From: Actinopolyspora erythraea
Lineage (GTDB): Bacteria > Actinomycetota > Actinomycetes > Mycobacteriales > Pseudonocardiaceae
Assembly (NCBI RefSeq): GCF_002263515.1
Contig: NZ_CP022752.1
Location: 992,001 to 1,056,000 of the forward strand
Direction: 5' to 3'
DNA length: 64,000 nucleotides
This document shows, piece after piece, positions 29,797 through 38,128 of this stretch (the stretch's first letter is position 1; every line of letters starts with the position of its first letter). A program made the translations under genes and the position numbers. Below the pieces are notes generated by a model. The model was given only the letters and a program-made list of their open reading frames with translations, did not search any database and was not told the DNA's origin.

Positions 29797-29910
29797 GGTC
29801 ACTCGGCGGAACCTCCGGCACGGCTCTCGCTGCGGGGAGCCCCGACATCGGGTAGCGGCCTACACAACGTCGGGCCTTCCTCGCGAGAGCCGCACCGCAG
29901 AACCCGCGGC
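29797..29910 (+). repeat. Dispersed hairpin repeat, copy R2
   Basis: Best-formed member of the family. CGGCTCTCGC near the start pairs perfectly with GCGAGAGCCG about 60 bases later, and GGTAG-cggc-CTAC forms the inner stem between CCCGAC and GTCGGG. It lies upstream of the ABC exporter. Confidence 0.75.
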
Positions 29911-30351
29911 GGTGCGGGCTGCGAGGGTGGTCGGAGCTCAACCTGCTGGGGTGGTGGGTGTTCGGCTTGAGTACGCCGCAGGTGCGGAAATCTCGTGGGG
30001 AATCGACTCTGCTGTGAGGAGGTTTCTCAGCGGGGCAGAAGAAGTCGCTTCGGCCTCGCGAGGTCATCTTCGGGGAAGGTGTGAGTGGCGGAACAGCGAC
30101 GGTGCGGACAACGTTGCGTGGCCGCCGGATGACCTGGCTGGTCGGGGTGGGTGACGGGGGTGCTGTTTCCGGGTGCCGTGCGGTTAGGATCGCTGGTCGC
30201 GCGTACTGGGTTCGTGGTTGCCTGGGGTGTCTTGTTCCGGATCAGTTCGGAGATGGCCGACCGCTGTCGGCCGCCACAACCGTCCGACCGAGTACAACAG
30301 CGGAATTTCCATGTCTGAGGTGTTTTCCTAGCGGCGTTATCGGAGAGGGCC
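29911..30351. other. Intergenic region, no gene seen
   Basis: About 440 bp between repeat R2 and the small ORF at 30352. Several weak inverted repeats (for example around 30010-30040) but no supported coding sequence. Confidence 0.35.
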
Positions 30352-30567
30352 ATGAAGTACGTGTGGTTCGGCGTGCTGCTTCTGCTGGGCCAGCTGGTGC
30401 CGGAACTGCTGTTCCCACCGGAGGGCGTGACGGTGGAGATCGGCCGCTTCGGGGCCATGGCGGGGACCGCGGTGCTGGCCGCGGTGGTTCTGTGCACCTG
30501 GGAGCGATGGTCGCAGGGGCGCGGCCGCTGGCCGCGTCGAGCCCGAGCGTACGAGACCGAGGCGTGA
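30352..30567 (+). CDS. Small two-helix membrane protein, hypothetical
   Basis: 71 residues from ATG 30352, preceded by GGAGAGGGCC. Two hydrophobic segments (MKYVWFGVLLLLGQLVPELL and FGAMAGTAVLAAVVLCTW) are followed by a basic tail (SQGRGRWPRRARAY). No family recognised. A perfect hairpin terminator lies downstream at 30731. Confidence 0.6.
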   Translation: MKYVWFGVLLLLGQLVPELLFPPEGVTVEIGRFGAMAGTAVLAAVVLCTWERWSQGRGRWPRRARAYETEA

Positions 30568-30730
30568 TCGGCACTCGATTCCGCCGAGCCGGAGTCCTTA
30601 CCGGGGGCTCGCGCGTGGCGGGAACGCCGCGTCGGCACCGGGAGTCGAGGTTCCCGCTGTCGGTTCGTGAGCCTCGGCGGGCTCGCGATTTCTCAAGAGC
30701 CGCTGCCGCGAGCTCGGGACGTCTTTCAGT

Positions 30731-30758
30731 CGCCCGAGCGGGCCGTTCCGCTCGGGCG
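30731..30758. terminator. Bidirectional hairpin between convergent genes
   Basis: CGCCCGAGCGG, a 6-base loop, then CCGCTCGGGCG: a perfect 11-bp stem between the small membrane gene (plus) and the PAP2 gene (minus). The rest of the 273-bp gap holds nothing I can support. Confidence 0.65.
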
Positions 30759-30840
30759 CGTCCGGTTCGTTCGGTGGGAGCCGGAGGCGACCCGCCCGGC
30801 TCCGCGTCGGTGCGCGCTGCGGCAGTGCGCCGTTGTCGGA

Positions 30841-31677
30841 TCAGCGTGTGCTGTGCGAACGGGTTTCCCGGTGTCGCTCGGCGGTTCGGCGGATGGCGAT
30901 GGGCTGCGTCGGCAGGTCGATGGGCTGGGTCGGCGGCTCGACGGGCCGCGTCGGCGGTTCCGGTGACGGATCCACTTCCGGTGACGGGGCCACTGGCCCG
31001 TCTTCGGGCCGAGCGCCCGCGGCCAGCAGCCTCCCCGTCCTCGGGTGCTCCCGCAGCTTCTCGACGGCCCGCGTCGCCGGGGGCGCACCGAGCAGCATCA
31101 CGACCAGCACCACGCTCGCCCCGACCAGGAAGCCGACCACCACGTCGTGCGGGAAGTGCGCTCCCACGAACACGCGGGAGGCGGCGGTCGAGACCCCGAC
31201 CAGCAGTGCCGGAACCCCGAGCCCGCGCCAGGCGAACACGATCGCCAGGGCCGTGGCACCCGCGACGGCGGAGTGGTTGCTCGGGAAGGACCAGTCACCG
31301 GGCGGGTCGCAGGCCGCGATCGTGTTGACGTCCGACAACAACCGGCACGGCCGCCCCACCTCGAAGAAGCCCTTGATGGTGTCGTTGACGAGGTAGGCCG
31401 CGATCATGCCGAACGGCGCCAGCAGCGCGAACGCCATGTCACGTGCGGGGAGTCGGCGTGCCCGCCACATGGCCCAGGCGAGGACGGCGGCCATGACGAA
31501 CAGCGAGCCGTCGGTGAACAACATCGCGAGCAGGTGCACGAAGTCCGGTGTCGAGTTCGCGAACTCGATGATGTCCAGGTACCAGTTGGCGCTGATGTCC
31601 GGTACGTCCTCGACGCCCGAGACCGCCTGGTTGGTCGTCAACGTGGTCAGCCCGTCCGGCGGGCCCGTTTCGTACAT
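30841..31677 (-). CDS. PAP2-superfamily membrane phosphatase
   Basis: 278 residues. The three lipid-phosphatase motifs are present: KGFFEVGRPCR (about 95), SFPSNHSAVAGA (about 130, His replacing the usual Gly-His context as PSNH) and SRVFVGAHFPHDVVVG (about 165). Five to six membrane helices surround them. The last ~70 residues are hydrophilic and proline-rich with a repeated PTQPI unit, probably cytoplasmic. It could dephosphorylate undecaprenyl pyrophosphate or other lipid phosphates; the substrate is not readable. Confidence 0.88.
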   Translation of the reverse strand: MYETGPPDGLTTLTTNQAVSGVEDVPDISANWYLDIIEFANSTPDFVHLLAMLFTDGSLFVMAAVLAWAMWRARRLPARDMAFALLAPFGMIAAYLVNDTIKGFFEVGRPCRLLSDVNTIAACDPPGDWSFPSNHSAVAGATALAIVFAWRGLGVPALLVGVSTAASRVFVGAHFPHDVVVGFLVGASVVLVVMLLGAPPATRAVEKLREHPRTGRLLAAGARPEDGPVAPSPEVDPSPEPPTRPVEPPTQPIDLPTQPIAIRRTAERHRETRSHSTR

Positions 31678-32017
31678 GCCGTCCTCGTCAGGATGTCGTC
31701 TTTCGCGGGATCACCGGAGCCGCTCGGGGAGCGGCGAGCACTCCGCTGCGGGAGGAGGGGATCCCTGCTCGGTTCGGGTGGTCGTCCTGCGGTGGGTCGC
31801 TCAGACGTGCGCGACGTCGCCGGGGCGACGCGATCTGTTCACGCACAGTACCGCCGCCCGTTTTCCACCGTTCACCCAGACGAGATCTTCGCCTCGACGA
31901 CACCGACTCTCGGGGGTTCCGGGCCGCTGAGAGTGGAGTCGGACGGACCGGCCCCGGCTCGCGTGGACCCCGCGTGCCCGCTCCCGGTTCCGTAACTGAG
32001 GCCCGCGGCGGGCAGCG
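31678..32017. other. Intergenic region, no gene seen
   Basis: 340 bp holding the presumed PAP2 promoter (minus strand). Nothing else recognised. Confidence 0.3.
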
Positions 32018-32371
32018 TTACTTCTCGGGTGCTATTTCTTCCGAGGTGTGCCCGGCGGTCGTGTTCGTGGTCGGGTTGTCCGCCCGCTCAGGCCGGTGGA
32101 GGTACCCCAGCCGTTCGGCGGCGCGTTCACAGGCCGCCAGGAATTCCAGCGGTGTCACCTTGCGCAGGTCCTGATACCTGTACACTGATCCCTGGGTGGC
32201 CATTTCATCCTCTTCGAGGAACCACTTGACTCCCACGTCCTGCCAATGCGGAGTTGTGATAGTTCCCGGACGCCCTCGGGGAAGATTCTTTCCTGGGGCC
32301 CGACGTTCCGCTTCTCCTTCTGGTGGATCCCACACGACGTAGACGCCGACGTACAGCTCACCGGGGTCCAT
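32018..32371 (-). CDS. Hypothetical protein
   Basis: 117 residues from ATG 32371, immediately preceded by AAAGGAGAG but with very short spacing. A start at 32443 (MSTTGNDERRERP) would add 24 residues. It contains LYVGVYVVWDPPEGE, a Gly/Pro loop, VGVKWFLEEDEMATQGSVYRYQDLRKVTPLEFLAACERA and a Thr-rich tail. No transmembrane segment. Family not recognised. Confidence 0.55.
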   Translation of the reverse strand: MDPGELYVGVYVVWDPPEGEAERRAPGKNLPRGRPGTITTPHWQDVGVKWFLEEDEMATQGSVYRYQDLRKVTPLEFLAACERAAERLGYLHRPERADNPTTNTTAGHTSEEIAPEK

Positions 32372-32826
32372 TCTCTCCTTTCGGGCCAGGTCGATCCGGA
32401 CAGCGGGTCGTTCGCGCCGCTCGTCGTTACCGGTCGTGGACATGGGCGAGACACGTGCGAGGTGTCCATTACACAGCGTATCAGCACGGAATCGATTGCG
32501 TGAAAATCCACGGGGGCGATCGTCGCGAAGCTCGCGGCCGTGGTGGATGGTCACTGGGAAGTCGGGCGGCTTTCCGGGTCGTTCTGTGCTCGAAAGATGA
32601 CGCTCTTCGTGGAATTCGAAGCGCTTCGCGGCTGGAGCACGTGAGTCACGGCACCGTCGAGAAGCGGTTGGCCCGGTTGTGCGGAAAACCGGACAAATTC
32701 GAGTTGCTCCCGGAGGTGCCGTGCTCGGTAGGATGCGCCGTCGCGCAGTACGAGTCTCGCCGGTGGTTTTTCGCGCCGAACCGTGCTGCCGGGGCGAGTG
32801 TTGTCGGGAGCCGGGGAACGGAGTCG

Positions 32827-33801
32827 ATGGACGAGGACGAGGTACTGCACGAGGGCGATCCGGTGGTGATCGCGCGGATCGCGTTGTCGATCCGTTCGGC
32901 GTCCGCCGCGGAGGCGTTGCGGGCTGGGACGCGGCTGATCGAGGACACCGGTGCCGAGGAGGTGCGTGTCCACCCCGACGAGGAGACTCCCTTCCCGTTC
33001 CACAAGCTGGAGCTGACCGTCTACCGCAAGTACGACACCGACGAGAGGTTCGGTAGTGCGCTACCGGAGGCGTTGGTGCCGCTCGTGGAACGGCTCGGGC
33101 TGCACGAGGACTCCGTGCGGCTGGATCCGGAGCGACTGGGGGAGGCCTACGTCGAGTTCGGCACCGAAGGGCGACTGGGGCGGCGCCCGGAAGGTTGCCT
33201 CAGCGGCACGATCCGAGCCGAGCTGGGGCTGTATCCGTACGAGGTTTCGCTCGAGCCGAAAACGCTGGTGCTGGGACACAACTTCACCGAGGAGGAGAAG
33301 GCCCAGTTCACGCGTGAGCTGCTCATCAGCGGCAGCTTCGGCAACGACGGTGTGCCGCGGGTGCGAGTGGTCGCGAACGTCGAGATAGCCACCGAGGACG
33401 AGCAGGACGCGCTGGCCGTGGCCGAGGATCTGCTGGCGCCGTTGCGCTCGTACCTGCCCGCCGGAGTGGACCAGGTCATGACAGAGCCCTCTTACCACCT
33501 CGAGCGGGAGGCGGTGTCGATGCTGCTGTTGCTCGGCGAGTACGACTACGACCCGAACGCGGTGCTGCTGCGGCTGGCCGAGGCGATCACGCTACCCGGC
33601 AGGTGGAGCGGCCCGCAACGACCCGCCGAGTGGGAGGCGATGGTCGTCCACGACTTCGCGCCCCCGCACCCGGCACACGTCCTCATGGAGTGGCAGGCCC
33701 CTCGGCGACCCGCGCGGGGACCACTCAAGCTGGAGTTCCACGCCGCTCCCGGGCTGGTCCTCACCGAGAACGACATCGTCTTCGGAATTACCGAGGAGTG
33801 A
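32827..33801 (+). CDS. Hypothetical acidic cytoplasmic protein
   Basis: 324 residues from ATG 32827 (GGGGAACGGAG upstream). Strongly acidic, without signal peptide or membrane segment. Two alpha/beta-like halves are suggested by FPFHKLELTVYRKYDTDERFG and PRVRVVANVEIATEDEQDAL. It ends close to the EspG gene of the type VII locus but on the opposite strand. I do not recognise the family, and no function is proposed. Confidence 0.65.
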   Translation: MDEDEVLHEGDPVVIARIALSIRSASAAEALRAGTRLIEDTGAEEVRVHPDEETPFPFHKLELTVYRKYDTDERFGSALPEALVPLVERLGLHEDSVRLDPERLGEAYVEFGTEGRLGRRPEGCLSGTIRAELGLYPYEVSLEPKTLVLGHNFTEEEKAQFTRELLISGSFGNDGVPRVRVVANVEIATEDEQDALAVAEDLLAPLRSYLPAGVDQVMTEPSYHLEREAVSMLLLLGEYDYDPNAVLLRLAEAITLPGRWSGPQRPAEWEAMVVHDFAPPHPAHVLMEWQAPRRPARGPLKLEFHAAPGLVLTENDIVFGITEE

Positions 33802-33903
33802 GCACGCCCGTCAGTCGGGACACTGCCGAGCACACCGCCACCACCCGGTTCGGCGGAACTGGCGGGAACGCGGGGCGCCGAGCGCCGAGACACCGGTGCG
33901 CCG

Positions 33904-34683
33904 TCACCCACTCGCCAGCGCGTTGAGCTGCTCGGTGAGGTAGGCGGCGAGCCGCTGCCTGTCGGCGGGGGCGAAGGTGTTCCAGTCGGCGCCGTCGTTG
34001 TTGCGCCGGGCCGTGATGCTGTAGCGGCCGTCCTCGGTGTCGCGCCAGCCGATGGCGGGTGGTCGTGGTGCTTCGCCGTCGGCCGCGTCACCGGTGACGA
34101 AGAAGTAGCCGATCCGCTCGGTGGGCAGCGTCAGAATTCGTCGCGCCGCCCACAGCTGCCGCCCGCCGCCCCGGCCGGGCGGTCGGTGCTCAGCATCGGT
34201 CAGCCAGGAGTCCCCGTCGGTCTCCGGGCCGTCCGAAGCGGCGGTGTTGACGGTGGCGGCTTCCAACGTGCCCGCCGACACCTCGGGCAGCAGGTCGGTG
34301 CACTCGCGGACCAGGCTCCGGGGATCGGCGAACCTGACCCGGAGCCCGTCGGCGTCCTGCACCGCCCGAACCCCGAGGCCGCCCGACACCGAGGTCCGGG
34401 CGCGGAACACCTCCTCCGTCGCGGTTTCCAGCCAGGTGACCGCGATGTCGACCTTCGGGGAGTGCAGCAGCCGCAGTGCCGCCTCCACGTCCTGGTTCGG
34501 CTCCCGGCCGTCGGCCAGGCCACGATCGGTGAGCTCGCGCCACACCTCCTCGCGGATCCGGGAGCGCTCCTCGGTGGTGCCGCCGTGGTACTCCAGCTCG
34601 AACGGGAATCTCCGCAGGTCGACGCCGAGATCTTCGCAGAGGACGTCGGCCGCGCGCGTCGAGAGCGTGAACGATCTCGGCAT
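33904..34683 (-). CDS. espG: EspG-family ESX secretion chaperone
   Basis: 259 residues from ATG 34683. The N-terminus FTLSTRAADVLCEDLGVDLRRFPFELEYHG, a central beta-rich region and the C-terminal DWNTFAPADRQRLAAYLTEQL fit the EspG family, which binds PPE tips and delivers PE-PPE pairs to type VII machines. The start shares one base with the stop of the PPE-like gene (TGATG), so the chaperone and its presumed client are coupled. No ESX core genes (EccC and others) are in the window. Confidence 0.82.
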   Translation of the reverse strand: MPRSFTLSTRAADVLCEDLGVDLRRFPFELEYHGGTTEERSRIREEVWRELTDRGLADGREPNQDVEAALRLLHSPKVDIAVTWLETATEEVFRARTSVSGGLGVRAVQDADGLRVRFADPRSLVRECTDLLPEVSAGTLEAATVNTAASDGPETDGDSWLTDAEHRPPGRGGGRQLWAARRILTLPTERIGYFFVTGDAADGEAPRPPAIGWRDTEDGRYSITARRNNDGADWNTFAPADRQRLAAYLTEQLNALASG

Positions 34684-36227
34684 CAGTCGCGGCCGCCCTC
34701 CTCCCGCGGTGTGGCGCCGATGACGGGGGGAGCCACGCGGGGCAGCCCGAGGTCGTCGGCGATCTCGTCGGTTTCGAGCACGTACTTGCGCTCGTGCTCC
34801 TCCTCGTCCTCGCCCTGGTCGCGGGCCGCTCCCGTGCCCGCGCCCATCGGCACGCGGCCGCCGCCGCGCCCGGAGGCGGACGAGGAGGTCGCGGCCGTGC
34901 CGCTGGTGGGGCCTCCGGTGGGGGCGCCGCCGATACCGGCTCGTCCGCCGGGGCCCAGTCCCGAGCCACCCGAGCCGTAGCCGCCGGAACCGTAACCTCC
35001 CGCGCCGTACCCACCGGCCCGGCCACCGGAGTGTCCGCCGCGTCCACCGGAGACGCCGCCGGCTCGGCCGCCGCCCGGCACCCCCTGGCCGGGCGGGACC
35101 GGCGCCCACCTCCCGTTGGCGGAGTTCTGCCGCAGCCACTGGCCGGTCCTGGGGTCCTGTCGGTAGTTCGTGCCGTCCGGGCCGCGAACCACTCCCGGTG
35201 GTGGACCGGAGTTGCCCGTGCCGCCGCCGGAACTCCAGGCGGGTGCGGTGGCGGAGGGCTGCTGTGGCTGGCCGTGGTGGCCTGCCGGGGTGTTCGACAC
35301 TCCCGACGTGGGGGGTGTGGTGGCGGTGTTCGGGGTGGAGGCCGCGTAGGTGCTCGACGGGGTGGTCTCGCCGACGGTCGCGGTCGTGAAGCCGCTGCCG
35401 CCGGATCCGGTGCCGTTGTAGCCGGCGGTGGTATCGCCCGCCGTCTCGTCGGGGGATGCTGGGGGAGGGGCGAAGCGCGGCGTGTTCTCGGCGGCGCCGC
35501 CGAAGTCCGACTCCATGGTGGACACCACGCGGGCGGCTTCCTGGTGCGCCTGCTTGGCTTCCTCGGCCTGCTGGCGGATCTCGGTGGCGCGCTGCACGAC
35601 GGTCGCGGGGTTCGGGTCCGAGGCGAGCGTGGCGAGCTCGTGCACCAGGCTGAAGTCGGGATCCTCCGGCATCGAGTTGCGGGCCTGCTCGCCCGCCTCG
35701 GCCTGCAGGCCGATCTGGTTGGCGGTGAGCTGCGCGGCTTCGCCGGAATGTCCCATGTGCTCGGAGACGGTGTTCACGTGCGCGCGCATCGCGTCGCCCG
35801 CCCGGCCCTGCCAGTTCCGTTCCGTCTTCGCGGCCGCCTGCCGGAGGCGTTCGGAGAATTCGATGAAGTCCTTGCCGACCTGGTGATAGTAGCGCCCTAT
35901 GTCGTGTACCGACACGGGGTCGAATTTCTCCCGCACGAACTTCTCGAGTTCCTTGTGCGGGTAGGACTCGTAGGCGGTGCAGCCCAGTTCGGTGGGTCGG
36001 CCGCGCAGCGACTGGTCGCGCGACATGGCCTTGGCCTGCTGGGTGCCGTAGTGCTCGGCGGCGTTGGCGGCGACTTCCTTGGCGCGGTGCACGCTCATGT
36101 CGCCGTTGCCGACCGGCATGTGTCCGCCGCCCCGGTGCTCGAAGTCGCCCCTGGCGCGGTTGTATGCCTCGCGTTCCCGGTCGGCGATGTACTCGTGGCT
36201 GCGGTAGTCCTGGTCCCCCTCGGACAC
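34683..36227 (-). CDS. PPE-like type VII secretion substrate with Gly/Tyr/Ser-rich tail
   Basis: 514 residues from GTG 36227. The N-terminal ~200 residues are mostly helical with a WxG-type bend in RNWQGRAGDAM (about residue 138), as in PPE/WXG proteins. Residues ~245-480 are low complexity: Thr/Ser/Pro/Gln then repeated GYGSGG units. The end is acidic (DQGEDEEEHERKYVLETDEIADDLG). The first 64 residues are identical to the truncated ORF at 37252-37581. Coupled to EspG downstream and preceded by a DUF3558 lipoprotein and a PE-like gene. Probably exported or surface displayed. Confidence 0.8.
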   Translation of the reverse strand: MSEGDQDYRSHEYIADREREAYNRARGDFEHRGGGHMPVGNGDMSVHRAKEVAANAAEHYGTQQAKAMSRDQSLRGRPTELGCTAYESYPHKELEKFVREKFDPVSVHDIGRYYHQVGKDFIEFSERLRQAAAKTERNWQGRAGDAMRAHVNTVSEHMGHSGEAAQLTANQIGLQAEAGEQARNSMPEDPDFSLVHELATLASDPNPATVVQRATEIRQQAEEAKQAHQEAARVVSTMESDFGGAAENTPRFAPPPASPDETAGDTTAGYNGTGSGGSGFTTATVGETTPSSTYAASTPNTATTPPTSGVSNTPAGHHGQPQQPSATAPAWSSGGGTGNSGPPPGVVRGPDGTNYRQDPRTGQWLRQNSANGRWAPVPPGQGVPGGGRAGGVSGGRGGHSGGRAGGYGAGGYGSGGYGSGGSGLGPGGRAGIGGAPTGGPTSGTAATSSSASGRGGGRVPMGAGTGAARDQGEDEEEHERKYVLETDEIADDLGLPRVAPPVIGATPREEGGRD

Positions 36228-36310
36228 GAAATCCCCCTGCTGCTCAGTTGTCCGAAATGTTGCGCTCGACCATCGGTGCGGCCTTCTTCACGAGGTCGCA
36301 CGCCGTCTCG
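36040..36310. repeat. Left homology arm, cassette A
   Basis: 271 bp matching 37394-37664 with two mismatches that I can find (36247 and 36303). It spans the first 64 codons of the PPE-like gene, the 16-bp spacer and the last ~22 codons of the DUF3558 gene. GC-rich like the host. Confidence 0.9.
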
Positions 36311-36780
36311 ACTGGGGCCGTAGCTTCAGCTGTACTGCTTACCGATATTGCTGAACTGCTTGATACTTTAAATGCCAGTGAGCAGTTGTACTTACCTGTT
36401 TTTGCTAGTATTGCTTCACGGCCGTTGATTTTCGTTGGGCTTGTCTCGTCTTTCGGGAAGTTTATTTGTCCTATATGTTTGTCTCTGTATATGGAGACGT
36501 CGATCCCGCTTGTCCGGGTTATTTTCCATTGACATGTCGATTTATCGAACTCGTTTATTTCTCCGTTGTTTTTTATTTCGAGTTCTTGTGCCTGCTTCTG
36601 AGTTATCAAATCGCAGGGCTGATTGTCTGCGAGCTGCCCATTTTCTTTGTTGTTCTCCTCTTGGTTGTCGGTTCCCTCGGGGGTGTTTTTTTCGTTGCTG
36701 GCGTTGCCTCCGCAGGAGACAGTGAAGGCCAGTAGGGCGGTAAGTATTCCTATCGAAAGATAGTTTCTCTTGCTTGTCAT
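36244..36780 (-). CDS. DUF3558 lipoprotein, allele A
   Basis: 178 residues with a lipoprotein signal (lipobox FTVSC, Cys about 23). Asn/Glu/Gln-rich stalk, then NQPCDLITQKQAQEL and a beta-rich DUF3558 domain ending in TACDLVKKAAPMVERNISD. The interior is strikingly AT-rich (36541-36600 is 22/60 G+C) in a ~70% GC neighbourhood, while the last ~22 codons are GC-rich and nearly identical to allele B. Starts 1 base after the PE-like stop. DUF3558 proteins are surface lipoproteins of actinomycetes with unknown role. Confidence 0.82.
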   Translation of the reverse strand: MTSKRNYLSIGILTALLAFTVSCGGNASNEKNTPEGTDNQEENNKENGQLADNQPCDLITQKQAQELEIKNNGEINEFDKSTCQWKITRTSGIDVSIYRDKHIGQINFPKDETSPTKINGREAILAKTGKYNCSLAFKVSSSSAISVSSTAEATAPVETACDLVKKAAPMVERNISDN

Positions 36781-36781
36781 T

Positions 36782-37177
36782 CTAGCTCTTTGGGTCGATG
36801 TTTAGTGCGTTGTTCTCGTCTGTCTCCCGATATGCTCTTATTCCTTTCTTGATTGCTTCGATTGTTTTGGGTGTGTTCTCGCGCATCGTGGTGATCAAGT
36901 GTTCGAAGGATTCGTCGTCACCGTCGGCTACTTGTTTGTTGAAGGTGGATATAGCTTTTCCGGCTGGGCTGTGTCCCAGTGGGGTGTCACGTTTGATTAT
37001 CTGTATATCCCTACTTCTTTCGTAAAGGTACTCCTCCAGTTCCTGGAAGATTTTGATGAGTTCGTCGCCCGCGTCGGGGGTGATGACGAACTGGCCGTTG
37101 TCGGCGGCGGTGATGATGCCTTGCATGGCGTCGTTGGTGGCCGACAGGTTGCCGGTCAGGTTCTGGTCGTCGTTCAT
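36782..37177 (-). CDS. PE-like helical protein with YxxxD signal, allele A
   Basis: 131 residues from ATG 37177. Residues 1-47 (MNDDQNLTGNLSATNDAMQG and on to IKIFQEL) are identical to allele B. The remainder diverges except for shared KRDTPLGHSPAG, FNKQVA, GDDESFEHLI and MRENTPK. Near the C-terminus YRETD fits YxxxD/E, the general type VII export signal. With the PPE-like and EspG genes this suggests a PE partner. No WXG motif seen, so the family assignment is inference. Confidence 0.7.
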   Translation of the reverse strand: MNDDQNLTGNLSATNDAMQGIITAADNGQFVITPDAGDELIKIFQELEEYLYERSRDIQIIKRDTPLGHSPAGKAISTFNKQVADGDDESFEHLITTMRENTPKTIEAIKKGIRAYRETDENNALNIDPKS

Positions 37178-37268
37178 GGTGACGCGTTGATTCCCCCATC
37201 GTCGGCGTGTGCCTCCGAACAACCGACCTTACTGATCTTGTTCGGTGGGGGTCAACGCGTTGTCGACA
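37036..37268. repeat. Right homology arm, cassette A
   Basis: 233 bp identical, by eye with no mismatch, to 38382-38614. It covers the first 47 codons of the PE-like gene and its upstream region. Confidence 0.9.
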
Positions 37269-37581
37269 GCGGGGGAGCGTCACCCCGATGGTTCACCCGG
37301 ATGTCGGAGTGCTGCCTTTGAGGGTGTTGACGAAGCTTTGCCATGTGGCGGAGGAAAGGGTGATCGTGCCGCTCTCGCGGAGTCTTGTTCTGTTGGGTGC
37401 CGTAGTGCTCGGCGGCGTTGGCGGCGACTTCCTTGGCGCGGTGCACGCTCATGTCGCCGTTGCCGACCGGCATGTGTCCGCCGCCCCGGTGCTCGAAGTC
37501 GCCCCTGGCGCGGTTGTATGCCTCGCGTTCCCGGTCGGCGATGTACTCGTGGCTGCGGTAGTCCTGGTCCCCCTCGGACAC
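37252..37581 (-). pseudogene. Truncated PPE-like ORF (cassette B)
   Basis: 109 residues from GTG 37581. Residues 1-64 match the full PPE-like protein exactly (through AAEHYGTQQ), then the frame enters unrelated sequence. That tail (KTPRERHDHPFLRHMAKLRQ) is the out-of-frame translation of a DUF397 3' end. It lacks the WxG region and the EspG-interacting part, so I treat it as a broken copy, though it is open, has the native start and could be translated. Confidence 0.75.
37293..37390 (-). pseudogene. 3' remnant of a DUF397 gene
   Basis: A frame other than the truncated PPE frame reads LRESGTITLSSATWQSFVNT then LKGSTPTSG and stop. This parallels the intact DUF397 protein at 38638 (GGTLAVSPTVWQSFLTTLKHPAATPE). 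Only the last ~30 codons remain; it marks the tandem duplication junction. Confidence 0.65.
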
Positions 37582-37664
37582 GAAATCCCCCTGCTGCTCA
37601 GCTGTCCGAAATGTTGCGCTCGACCATCGGTGCGGCCTTCTTCACGAGGTCGCACGCTGTCTCG
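37394..37664. repeat. Left homology arm, cassette B
   Basis: Copy of 36040-36310 (offset 1354 bp). It begins abruptly at the fusion to DUF397 remnant sequence. Confidence 0.9.
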
Positions 37665-38128
37665 GTATCTCCTGGCGTGTCGGCGACACTGTTCACTGAT
37701 ACTGACGAACTTTCGGTCACCGCAAAAGCCAGGGAACATGCTCCCGTCCCAGTGTTATTTTTTACAAGGAGCGCATCTTGTTTGTCTACCTTTATTTCTT
37801 CTATTGCTTCTGCATCAGAAAAATCAATTTTTTCTAGGGGTTTTTCTTTGTAGATGGAAATATTAAAGTTGTTTCCGTTGGCTTTCCATCTGCAGGTTCC
37901 CTCGTCTAATTCGCTGATATTTCCAGGGGTTGTGATATCAAGTTTATTTTTTTGATTTTCAGTTAGGGTTGAGCAGGGTTGGGTGTCAGCTAGTGGCGGC
38001 TTCCCTTTGTGCTGGGAGTCTTGCTGTGCTTGTCCTGATGAGCATGAGGTGAGTAGTGCTACGAGAACTGTCGCTGTTGCTGCCAGGGGTGTTCGCTGCT
38101 TTGCTTTTTTGGGGTCAGTGAAAGTCAT
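37598..38128 (-). CDS. DUF3558 lipoprotein, allele B
   Basis: 176 residues, lipobox LLTSC (Cys about 29). Same plan as allele A: Gln/Lys-rich stalk, TQPCSTLTENQKNKL, beta-rich domain, end TACDLVKKAAPMVERNISDS. Only the C-terminal ~22 residues are nearly identical to A; signal peptide and core are widely different. The interior is AT-rich (37861-37920 is 25/60 G+C). It overlaps the PE-like stop by 4 bases. Looks intact and expressible. Confidence 0.82.
   Translation of the reverse strand: MTFTDPKKAKQRTPLAATATVLVALLTSCSSGQAQQDSQHKGKPPLADTQPCSTLTENQKNKLDITTPGNISELDEGTCRWKANGNNFNISIYKEKPLEKIDFSDAEAIEEIKVDKQDALLVKNNTGTGACSLAFAVTESSSVSVNSVADTPGDTETACDLVKKAAPMVERNISDS

Noticed and set aside
29725..30351. 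Frames of 100-400 codons around repeat R2
   Set aside because: They cross the hairpin repeat and lack ribosome sites; treated as intergenic.
30180..31328. Plus-strand frame opposite the PAP2 gene
   Set aside because: Arg/Ser/Ala-rich shadow translation; the PAP2 motifs on the minus strand are decisive.
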